The notes beneath the pieces were generated by a model. That model was not told where the DNA came from, made no database searches, and saw only the letters and a program-made list of their open reading frames with translations. Shown one piece after another: positions 42,303 to 51,106 of a DNA stretch of 64,000 nucleotides. This DNA comes from Chloroflexota bacterium (GTDB lineage: Bacteria > Chloroflexota > Dormibacteria > Dormibacterales > Dormibacteraceae), in the NCBI GenBank assembly GCA_005880695.1, contig VBGR01000045.1, positions 1 to 64,000 of the forward strand, written 5' to 3'. The stretch's first letter is position 1, and every line of letters starts with the position of its first letter. Position numbers and translations under genes: made by a program.

Positions 42303-43844
42303 GTGGCCGACCAGATGCCGGATCTCCTCACCGTCCACGCCATGACGCGCGGCGACAAGCTCGCGCTCGTCGAGGAGCCGGGCGGCCGGACGCGCACTTT
42401 CCTCGAGCTCAACTCACGAGTGAACCGGCTGGCGAACGGGCTGCGCAAGCTCGGCGTCCAGGCCGGTGAGCGCATCTCGGGCATGAGCTACAACTCGATC
42501 GAAGGATCGGAAGCGGCCCACGCGGCGCGCAAGGCGGGTGCTGTGGCGACGCCGATCAACTACCACCTGAAGCCGGCCGAGGCGGCGTATGTCATCAATG
42601 ACTCCGGCGCGCGGGTTGTGTTCGCCAGCTCCGACTTTTTGGCCACGATCGAAGAGGCGAGACGCGAGGTGGCCGGCGACGTCACCTACGTCGCCTTCGG
42701 CGTCGATCCACCGGCCGGATGGCTGCCTTACGAAGAGCTCATTCACGCCTCTGACGACTCGGAGCCGGAGGACCAACCGGGTGGGATGGGCGCGACCATG
42801 ATCTACACCTCGGGTACGACGGGTTACCCAAAGGGAGCCTTCCGTCCGAAGGGCGTGAACGTCGAAAACGTCCTCCAGATCATCCAGATCTTCGAGCTGA
42901 CCGACTCCGACATCCATCTAGTGGCGGGACCCGGCTACCACAGTGCCGTCAGCTTTTTCTCCTTCCTCAACACGGTGCTGGGCGGCACCAACGTCATCGA
43001 GAGGCGGTTCGAAGCGGCCGAGGCGCTGCAGCTGATCGGCAAGCACAGCATCACGACCACCTTCATGGCTCCGACGTTGGTGGCCCGGCTCCTGGCCCTG
43101 CCCGACGAGCTCAAACGCAGCGTCGATCACAGCGCGTTGCGGGCGATCTTCGTCGGCGCCGCGCCCTTTCCGCAGACCCTCAAGGAGAAGGGCACCGCCT
43201 ACTTCGGCGAGGTCCTCTGGGAGTTCTACGGCGCCACCGAAACCGGCATCAACACCGTGCTCAGGCCGGAGGATCAGCTCCGCAAGCCAGCCTCTTGCGG
43301 TACAGCCGTGCCAGGACAGGAGATCCGGCTGCTGGATGAAGAGGGCGTCGAGGTCCCCACCGGCATGCCTGGCGAGTTCTACGTCCGCAACGGCTGGCTG
43401 GCGGAGTACTTCAACCGCCCCGACGCCACCTCGAGCGGTTTTCGAGACGGGTTCTTCTCGGTCGGCGACATCGCCTATCGCGACGAGGACGGTTATTACT
43501 ACGTCTGCGATCGCAAGATCGACATGGTCATCAGCGGCGGCGTCAACATCTACCCCGCGGAGGTGGAGGCGGTGCTGCACGAGCATCCCGCGGTCGAGGA
43601 CGCGGCCGTCATCGGCGTACCCAACGAGGAGTTCGGCGAAGAGGTGAAGGCGGTCGTGAAGCTGCGGCCGGGCACGACCGCAACCGAACTCGAGTTGATC
43701 GAGCTCTGCCGGCAGCGCCTCGCCGGCTACAAGCGTCCGAAGTCGGTCGACTTCGTGGACGACTTCCCGCGCGACCTGGCGGGCAAGATGCAGAAGCGCC
43801 GGCTCCGAGATCGCTACTGGCAGACGGTCGAGCGCCGCGTCTAG
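42303..43844 (+). CDS. AMP-dependent acyl-CoA synthetase/ligase
   Basis: 513 residues of the adenylate-forming superfamily: ATP loop MIYTSGTTGYPKGAF (about residue 165), EFYGATETG, FSVGDIAYRDEDGYYYVCDRKIDMVISGGVNIYPAEVE and the C-terminal catalytic Lys in DLAGKMQKR. It activates a fatty, aromatic or related acid as acyl-AMP then acyl-CoA. Substrate is not predictable. The 31-bp gap before the UPF0182 gene suggests loose clustering only. Confidence 0.9.
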   Translation: MADQMPDLLTVHAMTRGDKLALVEEPGGRTRTFLELNSRVNRLANGLRKLGVQAGERISGMSYNSIEGSEAAHAARKAGAVATPINYHLKPAEAAYVINDSGARVVFASSDFLATIEEARREVAGDVTYVAFGVDPPAGWLPYEELIHASDDSEPEDQPGGMGATMIYTSGTTGYPKGAFRPKGVNVENVLQIIQIFELTDSDIHLVAGPGYHSAVSFFSFLNTVLGGTNVIERRFEAAEALQLIGKHSITTTFMAPTLVARLLALPDELKRSVDHSALRAIFVGAAPFPQTLKEKGTAYFGEVLWEFYGATETGINTVLRPEDQLRKPASCGTAVPGQEIRLLDEEGVEVPTGMPGEFYVRNGWLAEYFNRPDATSSGFRDGFFSVGDIAYRDEDGYYYVCDRKIDMVISGGVNIYPAEVEAVLHEHPAVEDAAVIGVPNEEFGEEVKAVVKLRPGTTATELELIELCRQRLAGYKRPKSVDFVDDFPRDLAGKMQKRRLRDRYWQTVERRV

Positions 43845-43875
43845 GCTCTGCGCGTGAGACGCGGATGAGGCGCGG

Positions 43876-46692
43876 ATGAGGCGCTACCCACCCTTCGACG
43901 GCGAGCTGCAGCTGCCGGAGGTGCGGCTGCCGGCTCCGCCCCGCGGCTTCTGGCTCTGGGTCGTTCTGGTTGCGATCGCCCTGGTGATCCTGTTCGTCGC
44001 CACCCCGCTCATCACCTTCTACACCGAGCTCCAGTGGTTTCAGGCCCTCGGCCTGCGCAACGTCTACACGACCCGGCTCGGACTGCAGTTCTCGCTCTTC
44101 TTCGGCAGCCTTTTGGTGGCCTTCGTTTTCGCCACCGCGAACGTCGCGATCGCGCTCCAGCTGCGCGCGGCCTCGGCGCTGCGGACGATCGGGATCAGGC
44201 GGCGCATCCTCCGCACCAGGGCCGGCGTGATCGGCCTGGCGGTGTCTGCGTTGGTCGCTCTCGCGGTCTCCCTCGGCGCCGGGGCGCAATGGCAGCAGCT
44301 CGCGCTTTACCTGAACGGCACGGCGACTGGAGTCCAGGAACCGGTCTTCGGCCAGGATGTGGCCTTCTACCTCTTCGTTCTGCCGTTCTGGCACTCGATC
44401 CTGAACTGGCTGCTGGGCCTGACTTTCCTGACCACGCTCCTGGTCGCGGCCCTCTACGCCTGGCGCGGCACCGACTTCGAGCTGCGCCTGCCGGACCGCG
44501 GCGTCGCGCACGTTTCGGTTCTCCTGGCGCTGGTCGCCCTTGTGCTTGGCGCGGGTTCCTTCATCGGTCGCTACGACCTGCTCTACGCGCACAACGGGTA
44601 CGTCTGGGGCGCCGGCTTCACCGACATCAACGCGCGCATTCCGATCGCCTACATCTCGACCGCATTGGCGGTTGTGCTCGCGCTGGCGCTGGTCGCCAAC
44701 GCGGTTGTCCGCCGCCTCTGGCTGCCGGTGGTCGCGCTCGCCGTCTGGATCGTCTTCGGCATCCTGGGCGGACTGTACGGCGTCGCCATTCAGCGCTTCG
44801 CGGTGGCGCCGAACGAGTACAACCAGGAAAAGCAGTACATCGCGCGGGAGCTGGACATGACGCGCAAGGCGTTCGGGTTGGACAACGTGCGCACCAGCGA
44901 CTATCCGGGCAGCACCCGGCTGACCGCCCAGGACGTCGCGAACGACCGCACGACGATCGACAACCTGCGCCTCTGGGACTACCAGCAGCTGCAGGAGATC
45001 TATCCCCAGATCCAGGCCATCCGCACCTACTACGACTTCAGCGACATCGACCTCGACCGCTATGTCATCGACGGCCGCTACCTGCAGCTGGAGATCAGCG
45101 CTCGCGAGCTGCGCACCGACCGTCTGCCCTCCCAGGCCGGCGGGTTCGTCAACCAGAAGCTGACCTACACGCACGGTTATGGGGTCTCTGCCAGCCCGGT
45201 CAACACCGTGGTCGGTGACGGCCTCCCGGACCTCGTCGCGAAGAACATCCCGCCGCAGGGACAGCTCGCCGTCACCCAGCCGGACATCTATTTCGGCGAG
45301 ACGACCAGCCCCTTCGTACTGGCGCCGACCGCCCAAAAGGAATTCGACTATCCCGGATCACCTGACGTCTACACGCACTACACAGGTACGCATTCGCCGA
45401 AGCTGGACGGGGTCAATCGCTGGCTCTGGGCGGCCCGCACCGGGGATCTCAACCTGCTCATCACCTCTCAGGTCCAGCCCAGTACGGAGATTCTTTACCA
45501 CCGCAACATCGTCGACCGCGTGCGCAACATCGCGCCCTTCCTGGACTACGACCGCGACCCCTACATCGTCGTGGTGGACGGCAAGCTCTACTGGATCGTC
45601 GACGCCTACACGAGCGCGACCACCTACCCGTACAGCCAGACGGAGAGCGCCTCCAATTTCCTGTCGGGATCGACGCTCGGCGATGTCAACTACATCCGGA
45701 ACTCGGTCAAGGTCGTCATCGACCCGTACGAAGGGACCACCACCTTTTACGTGGCGGACCCGAACGACGCCCTGATCAAGGCTTACCGGAAGACGTTTCC
45801 AAGCCTTTTCACGCCGATCAGCGAGATGCCGGCTGGACTGCGGTCGCACATCCGCTATCCGGAGGACATCTTCAGCATCCAGTCCGCGGTTTTCACCGCG
45901 TACCACATCCGCGACACGCAGGTCTTCTACAACCGCGAGGACGTGTGGGCAACTCCCGCCGAGCAGCGGGGCCCAACCGCCTCAGCGACCACGCTGCAGC
46001 CCTACTACGTGATGATGCGGCTGCGGGACACGGGCACCGTCGAGTACCTCCTGATCCTGCCCTTCACGCCCAACAACCGCCCCAACATGATCGCCTGGCT
46101 GGCAGCACGCAATGACGCGCCCAACTACGGCCAGCTGGTGCTCTACTCGCTGCCCCACACGGTCAACATCTACGGGCCCCAGCAGGTGGCCAGCCTGATC
46201 CAGGCGAACTCGCAGATCTCGAGCCAGTTCTCGCTCTGGAACCAGGGCGGTTCGCAGGTCCAGCAGGGCAACCTGCTGGTCGTGCCGGTGGGTGGCAGCT
46301 TTCTCTACTTCGAGCCGGTCTACCTGCGAGCGACGAGCAGCTCGACCAGCTTTCCGCAGTTCCGCAAGGTCATCCTGGCCGACTCCGAGAAGGTCGTCTG
46401 GGACGACACGCTCCAGGGCGCACTGTCGCAGCTCGTGGGGACGGGCGTCGCCCCGACGCCTCCGGCTGGGGGTCCGCCGGCGGCCGCCGGCAGCTGCCTG
46501 CAGCAGCTCTCCCAGCAGGCGAACCAGCACTACCAAGCCGCCCAGGACCGCTTGAAAGCGGGTGACCTGGCCGGCTACGCGAATGAGATGAACCAGGTGG
46601 GTCAGCTCCTCCAGCAGATGCAGACCGCATCGGCCACAAGTCCCTGCAGCGCGTCGACCACGCCGGGGTCGTCGCCCAAACCCTCCCCCTGA
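43876..46692 (+). CDS. UPF0182 family large membrane protein
   Basis: 938 residues, the usual size for UPF0182. About seven membrane helices lie in residues 28-310 (starting FWLWVVLVAIALVILFVATPLI), followed by a large extracytoplasmic part with the family block FAVAPNEYNQEKQYIARELDMTRKAFGLDNV and DFSDIDLDRYVIDGRY, and a C-terminal Gln/Pro-rich tail. Function is unknown; the family is common in Actinomycetota, Chloroflexota, cyanobacteria and clostridia. ATG 43876 is the third of several GCGGATGAGG-like sequences; the earlier ATG and GTG are out of frame. Confidence 0.9.
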   Translation: MRRYPPFDGELQLPEVRLPAPPRGFWLWVVLVAIALVILFVATPLITFYTELQWFQALGLRNVYTTRLGLQFSLFFGSLLVAFVFATANVAIALQLRAASALRTIGIRRRILRTRAGVIGLAVSALVALAVSLGAGAQWQQLALYLNGTATGVQEPVFGQDVAFYLFVLPFWHSILNWLLGLTFLTTLLVAALYAWRGTDFELRLPDRGVAHVSVLLALVALVLGAGSFIGRYDLLYAHNGYVWGAGFTDINARIPIAYISTALAVVLALALVANAVVRRLWLPVVALAVWIVFGILGGLYGVAIQRFAVAPNEYNQEKQYIARELDMTRKAFGLDNVRTSDYPGSTRLTAQDVANDRTTIDNLRLWDYQQLQEIYPQIQAIRTYYDFSDIDLDRYVIDGRYLQLEISARELRTDRLPSQAGGFVNQKLTYTHGYGVSASPVNTVVGDGLPDLVAKNIPPQGQLAVTQPDIYFGETTSPFVLAPTAQKEFDYPGSPDVYTHYTGTHSPKLDGVNRWLWAARTGDLNLLITSQVQPSTEILYHRNIVDRVRNIAPFLDYDRDPYIVVVDGKLYWIVDAYTSATTYPYSQTESASNFLSGSTLGDVNYIRNSVKVVIDPYEGTTTFYVADPNDALIKAYRKTFPSLFTPISEMPAGLRSHIRYPEDIFSIQSAVFTAYHIRDTQVFYNREDVWATPAEQRGPTASATTLQPYYVMMRLRDTGTVEYLLILPFTPNNRPNMIAWLAARNDAPNYGQLVLYSLPHTVNIYGPQQVASLIQANSQISSQFSLWNQGGSQVQQGNLLVVPVGGSFLYFEPVYLRATSSSTSFPQFRKVILADSEKVVWDDTLQGALSQLVGTGVAPTPPAGGPPAAAGSCLQQLSQQANQHYQAAQDRLKAGDLAGYANEMNQVGQLLQQMQTASATSPCSASTTPGSSPKPSP

Positions 46693-46696
46693 CCCC

Positions 46697-46921
46697 ATGC
46701 CGCTCGACCCGACCGAGATCGGGGACCTGGCGCCCGTCCGCGCCGATCACTTTCAGCCCCAGCAATCGCATGCCGTCCGGCCGCCCCCATGCCGCAGGCG
46801 CTGGATCGGCCTCTGGATCTCCTGCCTCGTCTGTTTTCTTGGCGTGATCTGGGTGGCGATCGATTCGCAGCACCAGGGCTGGCACGACAAGCTGGTGAAC
46901 ACCTACGTGGTGCGCGTCTAG
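46697..46921 (+). CDS. Small single-pass membrane protein
   Basis: 74 residues: an acidic/neutral N-terminus, a short basic stretch (CRRRW), one membrane helix (WIGLWISCLVCFLGVIWVAI) and a short tail. It starts four bases after the UPF0182 stop, so co-expression is likely. No family recognised. It is convergent with pcm nine bases away. Confidence 0.55.
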   Translation: MPLDPTEIGDLAPVRADHFQPQQSHAVRPPPCRRRWIGLWISCLVCFLGVIWVAIDSQHQGWHDKLVNTYVVRV

Positions 46922-46930
46922 CCGAACAGC

Positions 46931-47557
46931 TCAGCTGCCCTCGATGAGCGGGACGAAACGCACAGGAAAGAGCACCTCGCTGAAGATCCGCCCATCGCGC
47001 CGGCGGATGAGTAGGAGCTCCTGCAATTCCCGCCGTCCTGACTCGACCGGGATGGCCATCCGGCCGCCCTCGGCGAGCTGGTCGATCAGGGCTGGAGGTA
47101 CTCGTCTCGCGGCGGCTGCGACCAGGATGACCGAGTACGGCGCCTCCGCCGGCCAACCGAGCGTGCCATCGCCGGTCACGACCTCCACGTTTGCGTAGCC
47201 GAGGCGGCGCAGCGTCTCGGCCGCCCGCGCGGCCAGCTCCGGCTCGCGTTCCACCGTGATCACCTTCCGCACCAGCCGGGAAAGAACAGCCGCCTGGTAC
47301 CCGGAACCGGCCCCTACTTCCAGCCCGACCTCGTCCGGCTCCGGGCGAACGGCTTGGGTCATCCAGGCCACGATCAGCGGCTGCGAGATGGTCTGGCCCG
47401 CGCCGATCTCGAGCGGGTGGTCTTCGTAAGCGAGATCGCGCACCTCGGGCGGAACGAACTCCTCTCGGGGCACTTCGGCCATCGCTCGCAACACCCGCTC
47501 ATCCGTCACGCCATTGGGGCGGAGCTGCTCCTCGATCATCCGTTCTTGCGGGGTCAC
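46931..47557 (-). CDS. pcm: Protein-L-isoaspartate O-methyltransferase
   Basis: 208 residues: MIEEQLRPNGVTDERVLRAMAEVPREEFVP, AYEDHPLEIGAGQTISQPLIVAWMTQAV, SAM motif GLEVGAGSGYQAAVLSRLV, and ILVAAAARRVPPALIDQLAEGGRMAIPV. It methylates L-isoaspartyl residues to start repair of aged proteins. It begins at GTG 47557, divergent from the phosphoribosyltransferase fusion 29 bp away. The isoaspartyl peptidase at 23634 handles the dipeptide form of the same damage. Confidence 0.92.
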   Translation of the reverse strand: MTPQERMIEEQLRPNGVTDERVLRAMAEVPREEFVPPEVRDLAYEDHPLEIGAGQTISQPLIVAWMTQAVRPEPDEVGLEVGAGSGYQAAVLSRLVRKVITVEREPELAARAAETLRRLGYANVEVVTGDGTLGWPAEAPYSVILVAAAARRVPPALIDQLAEGGRMAIPVESGRRELQELLLIRRRDGRIFSEVLFPVRFVPLIEGS

Positions 47558-47586
47558 GGGTCTAGAATTCTTCTTAACAGACTTCT

Positions 47587-48594
47587 TTGGCGTCCTCCGT
47601 CGCAGCTAATGTCCCGCTTGCCTGGCGCCGGCCGGTTAAACAGCGGTCGCGGCTGCTCCGGCGCACCGGCCCGCCTCATTCGCGTGTCCCTTTTGCGCAC
47701 CCCTCCGAGCAAGAGTTTGCCCGCTTCCTGGATTACTACCGCATCCGTTGGGTGTACGAGCCCACCTCCTTCCCGATCGCCTGGGACGCGGAGAGGGTCA
47801 GCGAGATGTTTACCCCCGACTTCTACCTGCCCGAGACCGATCTCTACATCGAGCTCACGACTATGCGCCAGGCCCTGGTCACACCGAAAAACCGCAAGCT
47901 CCGGCTGCTGCGGGAGCTCTATCCGGACGTCAATGTAAAGCTGCTCTACCAGAAGGACTACCAGCAGCTGCTGGCCCAGGCCGGCTACGGCACGCTCGAC
48001 AGCGTCCACCACCTGCGCAAGCAGGACATTCGCGAGATCCTGATCTCGCCCACCGAGCTGGAGACCCGCGTCCGCGCCCTCGGACGGAAGATCTCCCGCG
48101 ACTACCGCGGCCAGGCCGTGGTTCTGGTGGGGATGCTCAAGGGCGTCACTTTCTTCATCGCCGACCTGGCTCGCCAGATCTCGATCCCGATCGCAATCGA
48201 CTACCTGGCGCTGGCGCGCTACGGACCCGCTCAGCCCGGCGCTCGGGTCAAGGTGGTGCGCGACATCGACATCGACATCGCGGGGCGCAACGTGATCCTG
48301 GTCGAGGACATCGTCAACACCGGCCTCACGCTCGACTACGTGGTCAATCTCCTCCGGGAGCGCGGGCCCGCATCGCTGGAGGTGGCGACTCTCCTCGACC
48401 GTCCCAACCGGCGGCTGGCTGAGGTCCCGCTCAAGTACGTCGGCTTCCAGATTCCGAACGATTACGTGGTCGGCTACGGCCTCGACTACCGTGAGCTCTA
48501 CCGCAACCTGCCCTTCATCTGCGTGCTCAAGCCCGACGTCTACCGGGGCCTGGAGCCGCCCCGCCTGGGTCTCGTGGAGGACCCGGCCGGATAG
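47587..48594 (+). CDS. Hypoxanthine phosphoribosyltransferase with N-terminal nuclease-like domain
   Basis: 335 residues in two parts. Residues about 30-130 look like a PD-(D/E)XK nuclease fold: PSEQEFARFLDYYRIRWVYEP, TPDFYLPETDLYIELTTMRQALVTPKNRKLRLLRELYP, VKLLYQKDYQQLL. Residues about 150-325 are a complete HPRT: RDYRGQAVVLVGMLKGVTFFIADLAR, the PRPP loop VILVEDIVNTGLTLDYV (about residue 235) and VPLKYVGFQIPNDYVVGYGLDYRELYRNLPFI. HPRT salvages hypoxanthine and guanine to IMP and GMP. TTG 47587 is the likely start. The HPRT part is secure; the nuclease resemblance is inference, though the D...E-L-T and K positions look intact. Confidence 0.82.
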   Translation: MASSVAANVPLAWRRPVKQRSRLLRRTGPPHSRVPFAHPSEQEFARFLDYYRIRWVYEPTSFPIAWDAERVSEMFTPDFYLPETDLYIELTTMRQALVTPKNRKLRLLRELYPDVNVKLLYQKDYQQLLAQAGYGTLDSVHHLRKQDIREILISPTELETRVRALGRKISRDYRGQAVVLVGMLKGVTFFIADLARQISIPIAIDYLALARYGPAQPGARVKVVRDIDIDIAGRNVILVEDIVNTGLTLDYVVNLLRERGPASLEVATLLDRPNRRLAEVPLKYVGFQIPNDYVVGYGLDYRELYRNLPFICVLKPDVYRGLEPPRLGLVEDPAG

Positions 48595-48635
48595 GCGAGT
48601 CGCCCGCCCGCCGGCTGCTGCGCCTGCTGGACTGG

Positions 48636-49013
48636 ATGAGCGCCCAGGACTTCGCGCAGCTAGTCGAAGGCGGCCGGGAGAGTTTGCTGCGCCAGGTCGA
48701 AAGCATCGTCGTCGACGCGCACCGGCGCTGGTACGAGTCCCTCGGCAAGACCTGGTCCGAGCCGGTGGCCTACCACTGGCTTCACTACGAGGACCCGGAT
48801 CCGATCTCGCGGCTCAGGGTTGCGGTCCAGCGGTTGTCTGCAGCCGAGGTCGCCTTCTCAGACGCCCCGGTCGCCCGCGCCGAGCTAGAAGCCGGGAGGG
48901 TGCGGAAGGGGCGAGCCGCTGGTCTGGAGACCTACCCACCAGGCGATCCACCAGGCGGCCCAGACGCAGAAACCCAGCAGGCCCAGGACCACGACGCCGC
49001 GGAAAACGCTTGA
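48636..49013 (+). CDS. Hypothetical protein
   Basis: 125 residues, acidic. The N-terminal 85 residues look globular and helical (FAQLVEGGRESLLRQVESIVVDAHRRWYESLGKTWSEP). The last 40 are Pro/Gly/Gln-rich and lie opposite a credible minus-strand small gene, so the true protein may be shorter in other relatives. No family recognised. It starts 41 bp after the HPRT fusion. Confidence 0.5.
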   Translation: MSAQDFAQLVEGGRESLLRQVESIVVDAHRRWYESLGKTWSEPVAYHWLHYEDPDPISRLRVAVQRLSAAEVAFSDAPVARAELEAGRVRKGRAAGLETYPPGDPPGGPDAETQQAQDHDAAENA

Positions 49014-49016
49014 CAT
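48885..49016 (-). CDS. Possible 43-residue single-pass membrane protein
   Basis: Begins MSSVFRGVVVLGLLGFCVW and runs through a hydrophobic, Trp-rich segment to a short Pro/Gly tail. GAAGG lies just before the ATG. Overlaps the 3' end of the plus-strand hypothetical gene, so only one of the two reading frames may be used in this stretch. Confidence 0.4.
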   Translation of the reverse strand: MSSVFRGVVVLGLLGFCVWAAWWIAWWVGLQTSGSPLPHPPGF

Positions 49017-49190
49017 GCCTTCGCTGAAAGGAAACGCAGAACCGGGGCGAATCCGGTGCCCTGGAGGCTCGCTTTCGCGCTGCTGCGGATCCGCTTGGGG
49101 CGGCGGCTGAAAAGTGCTACCTCAAAAGCGATCTCGAGTTCATCGGGCGTCCCTGCCGGCGATCCGGGCGGCCATCGGCCCCCACCCTGC

Positions 49191-49255
49191 CCTCCCCCGG
49201 AGGGGGAGGCGAGTATAGGAATCCCTCCCCCAGAGGGGGAGGCGAGTATAGGAAT
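49191..49255. repeat. Two tandem 32-bp units, each with a GC-rich hairpin
   Basis: Units 49191-49222 and 49224-49255 differ at one position. Each starts with CCTCCCCC-nnn-GGGGGAGG (8-bp stem) and ends GCGAGTATAGGAAT. The hairpin core matches the one at 8821-8857. Confidence 0.75.
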
Positions 49256-49470
49256 GCCCCAACCGACCCTTCTGTTTACCCTGAAGTACCCTATGCGTTT
49301 TTCGGCTTCCAGCTTGCGCCTTTCACCTACTCGACGTTCGGTATCCTCAGGTTTACCGTACTCAGCCGATAGGGGCGAGCCGAAAGGTACAAGCAGCGCG
49401 AAGAAGGCGTCAACGGCAAAAATCAGTTCGCCGCCAGGCTACGAAAGACGGCCTCTCGGCATGCCATGGG
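49256..49470. other. Lower-GC intergenic island without recognised gene
   Basis: From the hairpin repeats to the thiolase ribosome-binding site the sequence is visibly poorer in G+C (about half) than its surroundings. No RNA family is recognised. A minus-strand frame from about 49428 reads FAVDAFFALLVPFGSPLS then a charged stretch, resembling a signal peptide plus short domain, but has no usual start and runs on into the hairpin repeats. It could be a structured leader, a decayed gene, or inserted DNA. Confidence 0.3.
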
Positions 49471-49494
49471 TAGTTCTTGAAAGAGGTGGCGCAA

Positions 49495-50658
49495 GTGCGT
49501 GAAGCAGTCATCGTCGAAGCCGTCCGGACTCCGATCGGCAGGCGAAACGGAAAGCTCAAGGAAATCCATCCTGTCGTCCTCGGCTCGCTTGTGCTGAAGG
49601 AGCTCGTGAGCCGTGCCGGAATCAACGCGTCCCAGGTCGAAGACGTGGTCTTCGGGTGCGTCAGCCAGGTTGGTGAGCAGGGTGTCAACGTCGCCCGCAA
49701 TGCCTGGCTCACGGCCGGCTTTCCTGTCACCACGCCGGCCACGTCGGTCGATCGCCAGTGCGGCTCCAGCCAGCAGGCGATTCACTTCGCGGCCAACCTG
49801 ATCCAGAGCGGGATCTGCGACATCACCATCGCCGGCGGCGTCGAGTCAATGACCCGGGTCCCGATGGGTTCCAACGCGATCAGTCCTGGCACGCCGTTCC
49901 CGCCCGAGCTGATGGAGCTCTTCGACCTCGTCCCCCAGGGAATCAGCGCCGAGCTGATGGCGCGCAAGTACGGCATCAGCCGGCAGGCCATGGACGAGTT
50001 CGGGGTGCGCAGCCATCTGCTCGCCGCGGAGGCCACAGACAAGGGGTACCTGAAGTCGCAGATCATGCCGGTCGAGGTCCCCGTCGAGGGCAACGGCCAC
50101 AACGAGATCTTCGACAAGGACGAAGGGTTCCGGCGTGGCGCCACTTATGAAGCGACCGCCGCCCTGCAGCCCGCTTTCAACCCGGAGCATTCGATCACCG
50201 CCGGCAACGCCAGCCAGATCAGCGACGGAGCCGCCGCGGTCCTGCTCATGAGCAAGGAGAAGGCGCAGGAGCTCGGGCTCAAGCCGCGGGCCCGCATCCT
50301 GGCGCAGGCGGTCGTCGGCACCGATCCCGTGCTGATGCTGGAGGGGCCGATCCCCGGCACCGCCGCGGTGTTGAAAAGGGCCGGCCTCGAGCTTGGCGAG
50401 ATCGACCTTTTCGAAGTGAACGAAGCCTTTGCCTCCGTCGTTCTGAGCTGGCAGAAGGAGACGGGCGCCGACCTGAATAAGGTGAACGTCAACGGTGGCG
50501 CCATCGCCATCGGCCACCCGCTCGGAGCGTCGGGAGCCCGCCTCATGAACCACCTGCTCTACGAGCTGGAGCGGCGCGACCTCCGGTACGGCCTGGAGAC
50601 GATGTGCTGCGGCGGGGGCATCGGAACCGCCACCATCATCGACCGCCAGGTTGACTAG
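49495..50658 (+). CDS. Acetyl-CoA acyltransferase (thiolase)
   Basis: About 387 residues. Acyl-carrying Cys in VDRQCGSSQQAIHF (C89), then FEVNEAFASVVLSW, NVNGGAIAIGHPLGASGAR (catalytic His) and the second Cys in MCCGGGIGTA. It performs thiolytic cleavage of 3-ketoacyl-CoA, or the reverse condensation. GTG 49495 has GAGGTG six bases upstream and is preferred over TTG 49477. Its stop overlaps the cupin gene. Confidence 0.93.
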   Translation: MREAVIVEAVRTPIGRRNGKLKEIHPVVLGSLVLKELVSRAGINASQVEDVVFGCVSQVGEQGVNVARNAWLTAGFPVTTPATSVDRQCGSSQQAIHFAANLIQSGICDITIAGGVESMTRVPMGSNAISPGTPFPPELMELFDLVPQGISAELMARKYGISRQAMDEFGVRSHLLAAEATDKGYLKSQIMPVEVPVEGNGHNEIFDKDEGFRRGATYEATAALQPAFNPEHSITAGNASQISDGAAAVLLMSKEKAQELGLKPRARILAQAVVGTDPVLMLEGPIPGTAAVLKRAGLELGEIDLFEVNEAFASVVLSWQKETGADLNKVNVNGGAIAIGHPLGASGARLMNHLLYELERRDLRYGLETMCCGGGIGTATIIDRQVD

Positions 50659-51040
50659 CCCGACCGGTCAACCCAACGAGCCGTTCGGCCGGTTCGATGA
50701 CGTCCGGCCCTACCTGATCTGGCCGGGCGTTCTGGCGCGGGCGGTGCGCGGCGAACGGATGGGCCTGGCCCTGGTGGAGCTGGACTCGAATACCGAGGTC
50801 GCCGAGCACACCCACCCGAACGAGCAGGTCGGCTTTGTCCTGCAGGGCATCTTCAGCTTCACCATCGCCGGCGAGACGCGAGAGCTGCATCCGGGCGAGA
50901 CCTACGTGATCCCGGCGTCGGTGCCCCACTCGGGCCGGGCGGGGTCCGGCGGCGCGGTCGTCATCGACGTCTTCAGCCCGCCCCGGGACGACTGGGAGCG
51001 TCTCGAGAGAGGAGACGCGAGCAAAGCCGCCTGGCCGTAG
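50651..51040 (+). CDS. Cupin-domain protein
   Basis: 129 residues with a single small beta-barrel: cupin motif 1 NTEVAEHTHPNEQVGFVLQGIFSF (two His, one Glu) and motif 2 ETYVIPASVPHSGRAG (last His). The intact His-His-Glu-His set suggests a bound metal. Substrate unknown; sugar-phosphate or small-molecule binding are common roles. TTG 50651 lies inside the thiolase 3' end, so the two are co-translated. Confidence 0.85.
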   Translation: MTSPTGQPNEPFGRFDDVRPYLIWPGVLARAVRGERMGLALVELDSNTEVAEHTHPNEQVGFVLQGIFSFTIAGETRELHPGETYVIPASVPHSGRAGSGGAVVIDVFSPPRDDWERLERGDASKAAWP

Positions 51041-51054
51041 GCCGAGCGCCAAGC

Positions 51055-51083
51055 TTGACGGAAGGGGCAGCTTAGCCTTTACT
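51055..51083 (+). promoter_or_regulatory. Sigma-70-like promoter before diguanylate cyclase gene
   Basis: TTGACG (51055-51060) and TTTACT (51078-51083) at 17-bp spacing, 23 bp before GTG 51107, with GGGGGAA near the start codon. Confidence 0.42.
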
Positions 51084-51106
51084 TACCCAGCGCCGTAGGG
51101 GGAATC

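Noticed and set aside
43855-43875. Earlier GTG or ATG start for the UPF0182 gene
   Set aside because: These codons are out of frame with the gene and quickly meet a stop.
49256-49470. Riboswitch (cyclic di-GMP, fluoride, cobalamin, SAM classes) before the thiolase gene
   Set aside because: None of the conserved cores of these classes could be found on either strand by eye.
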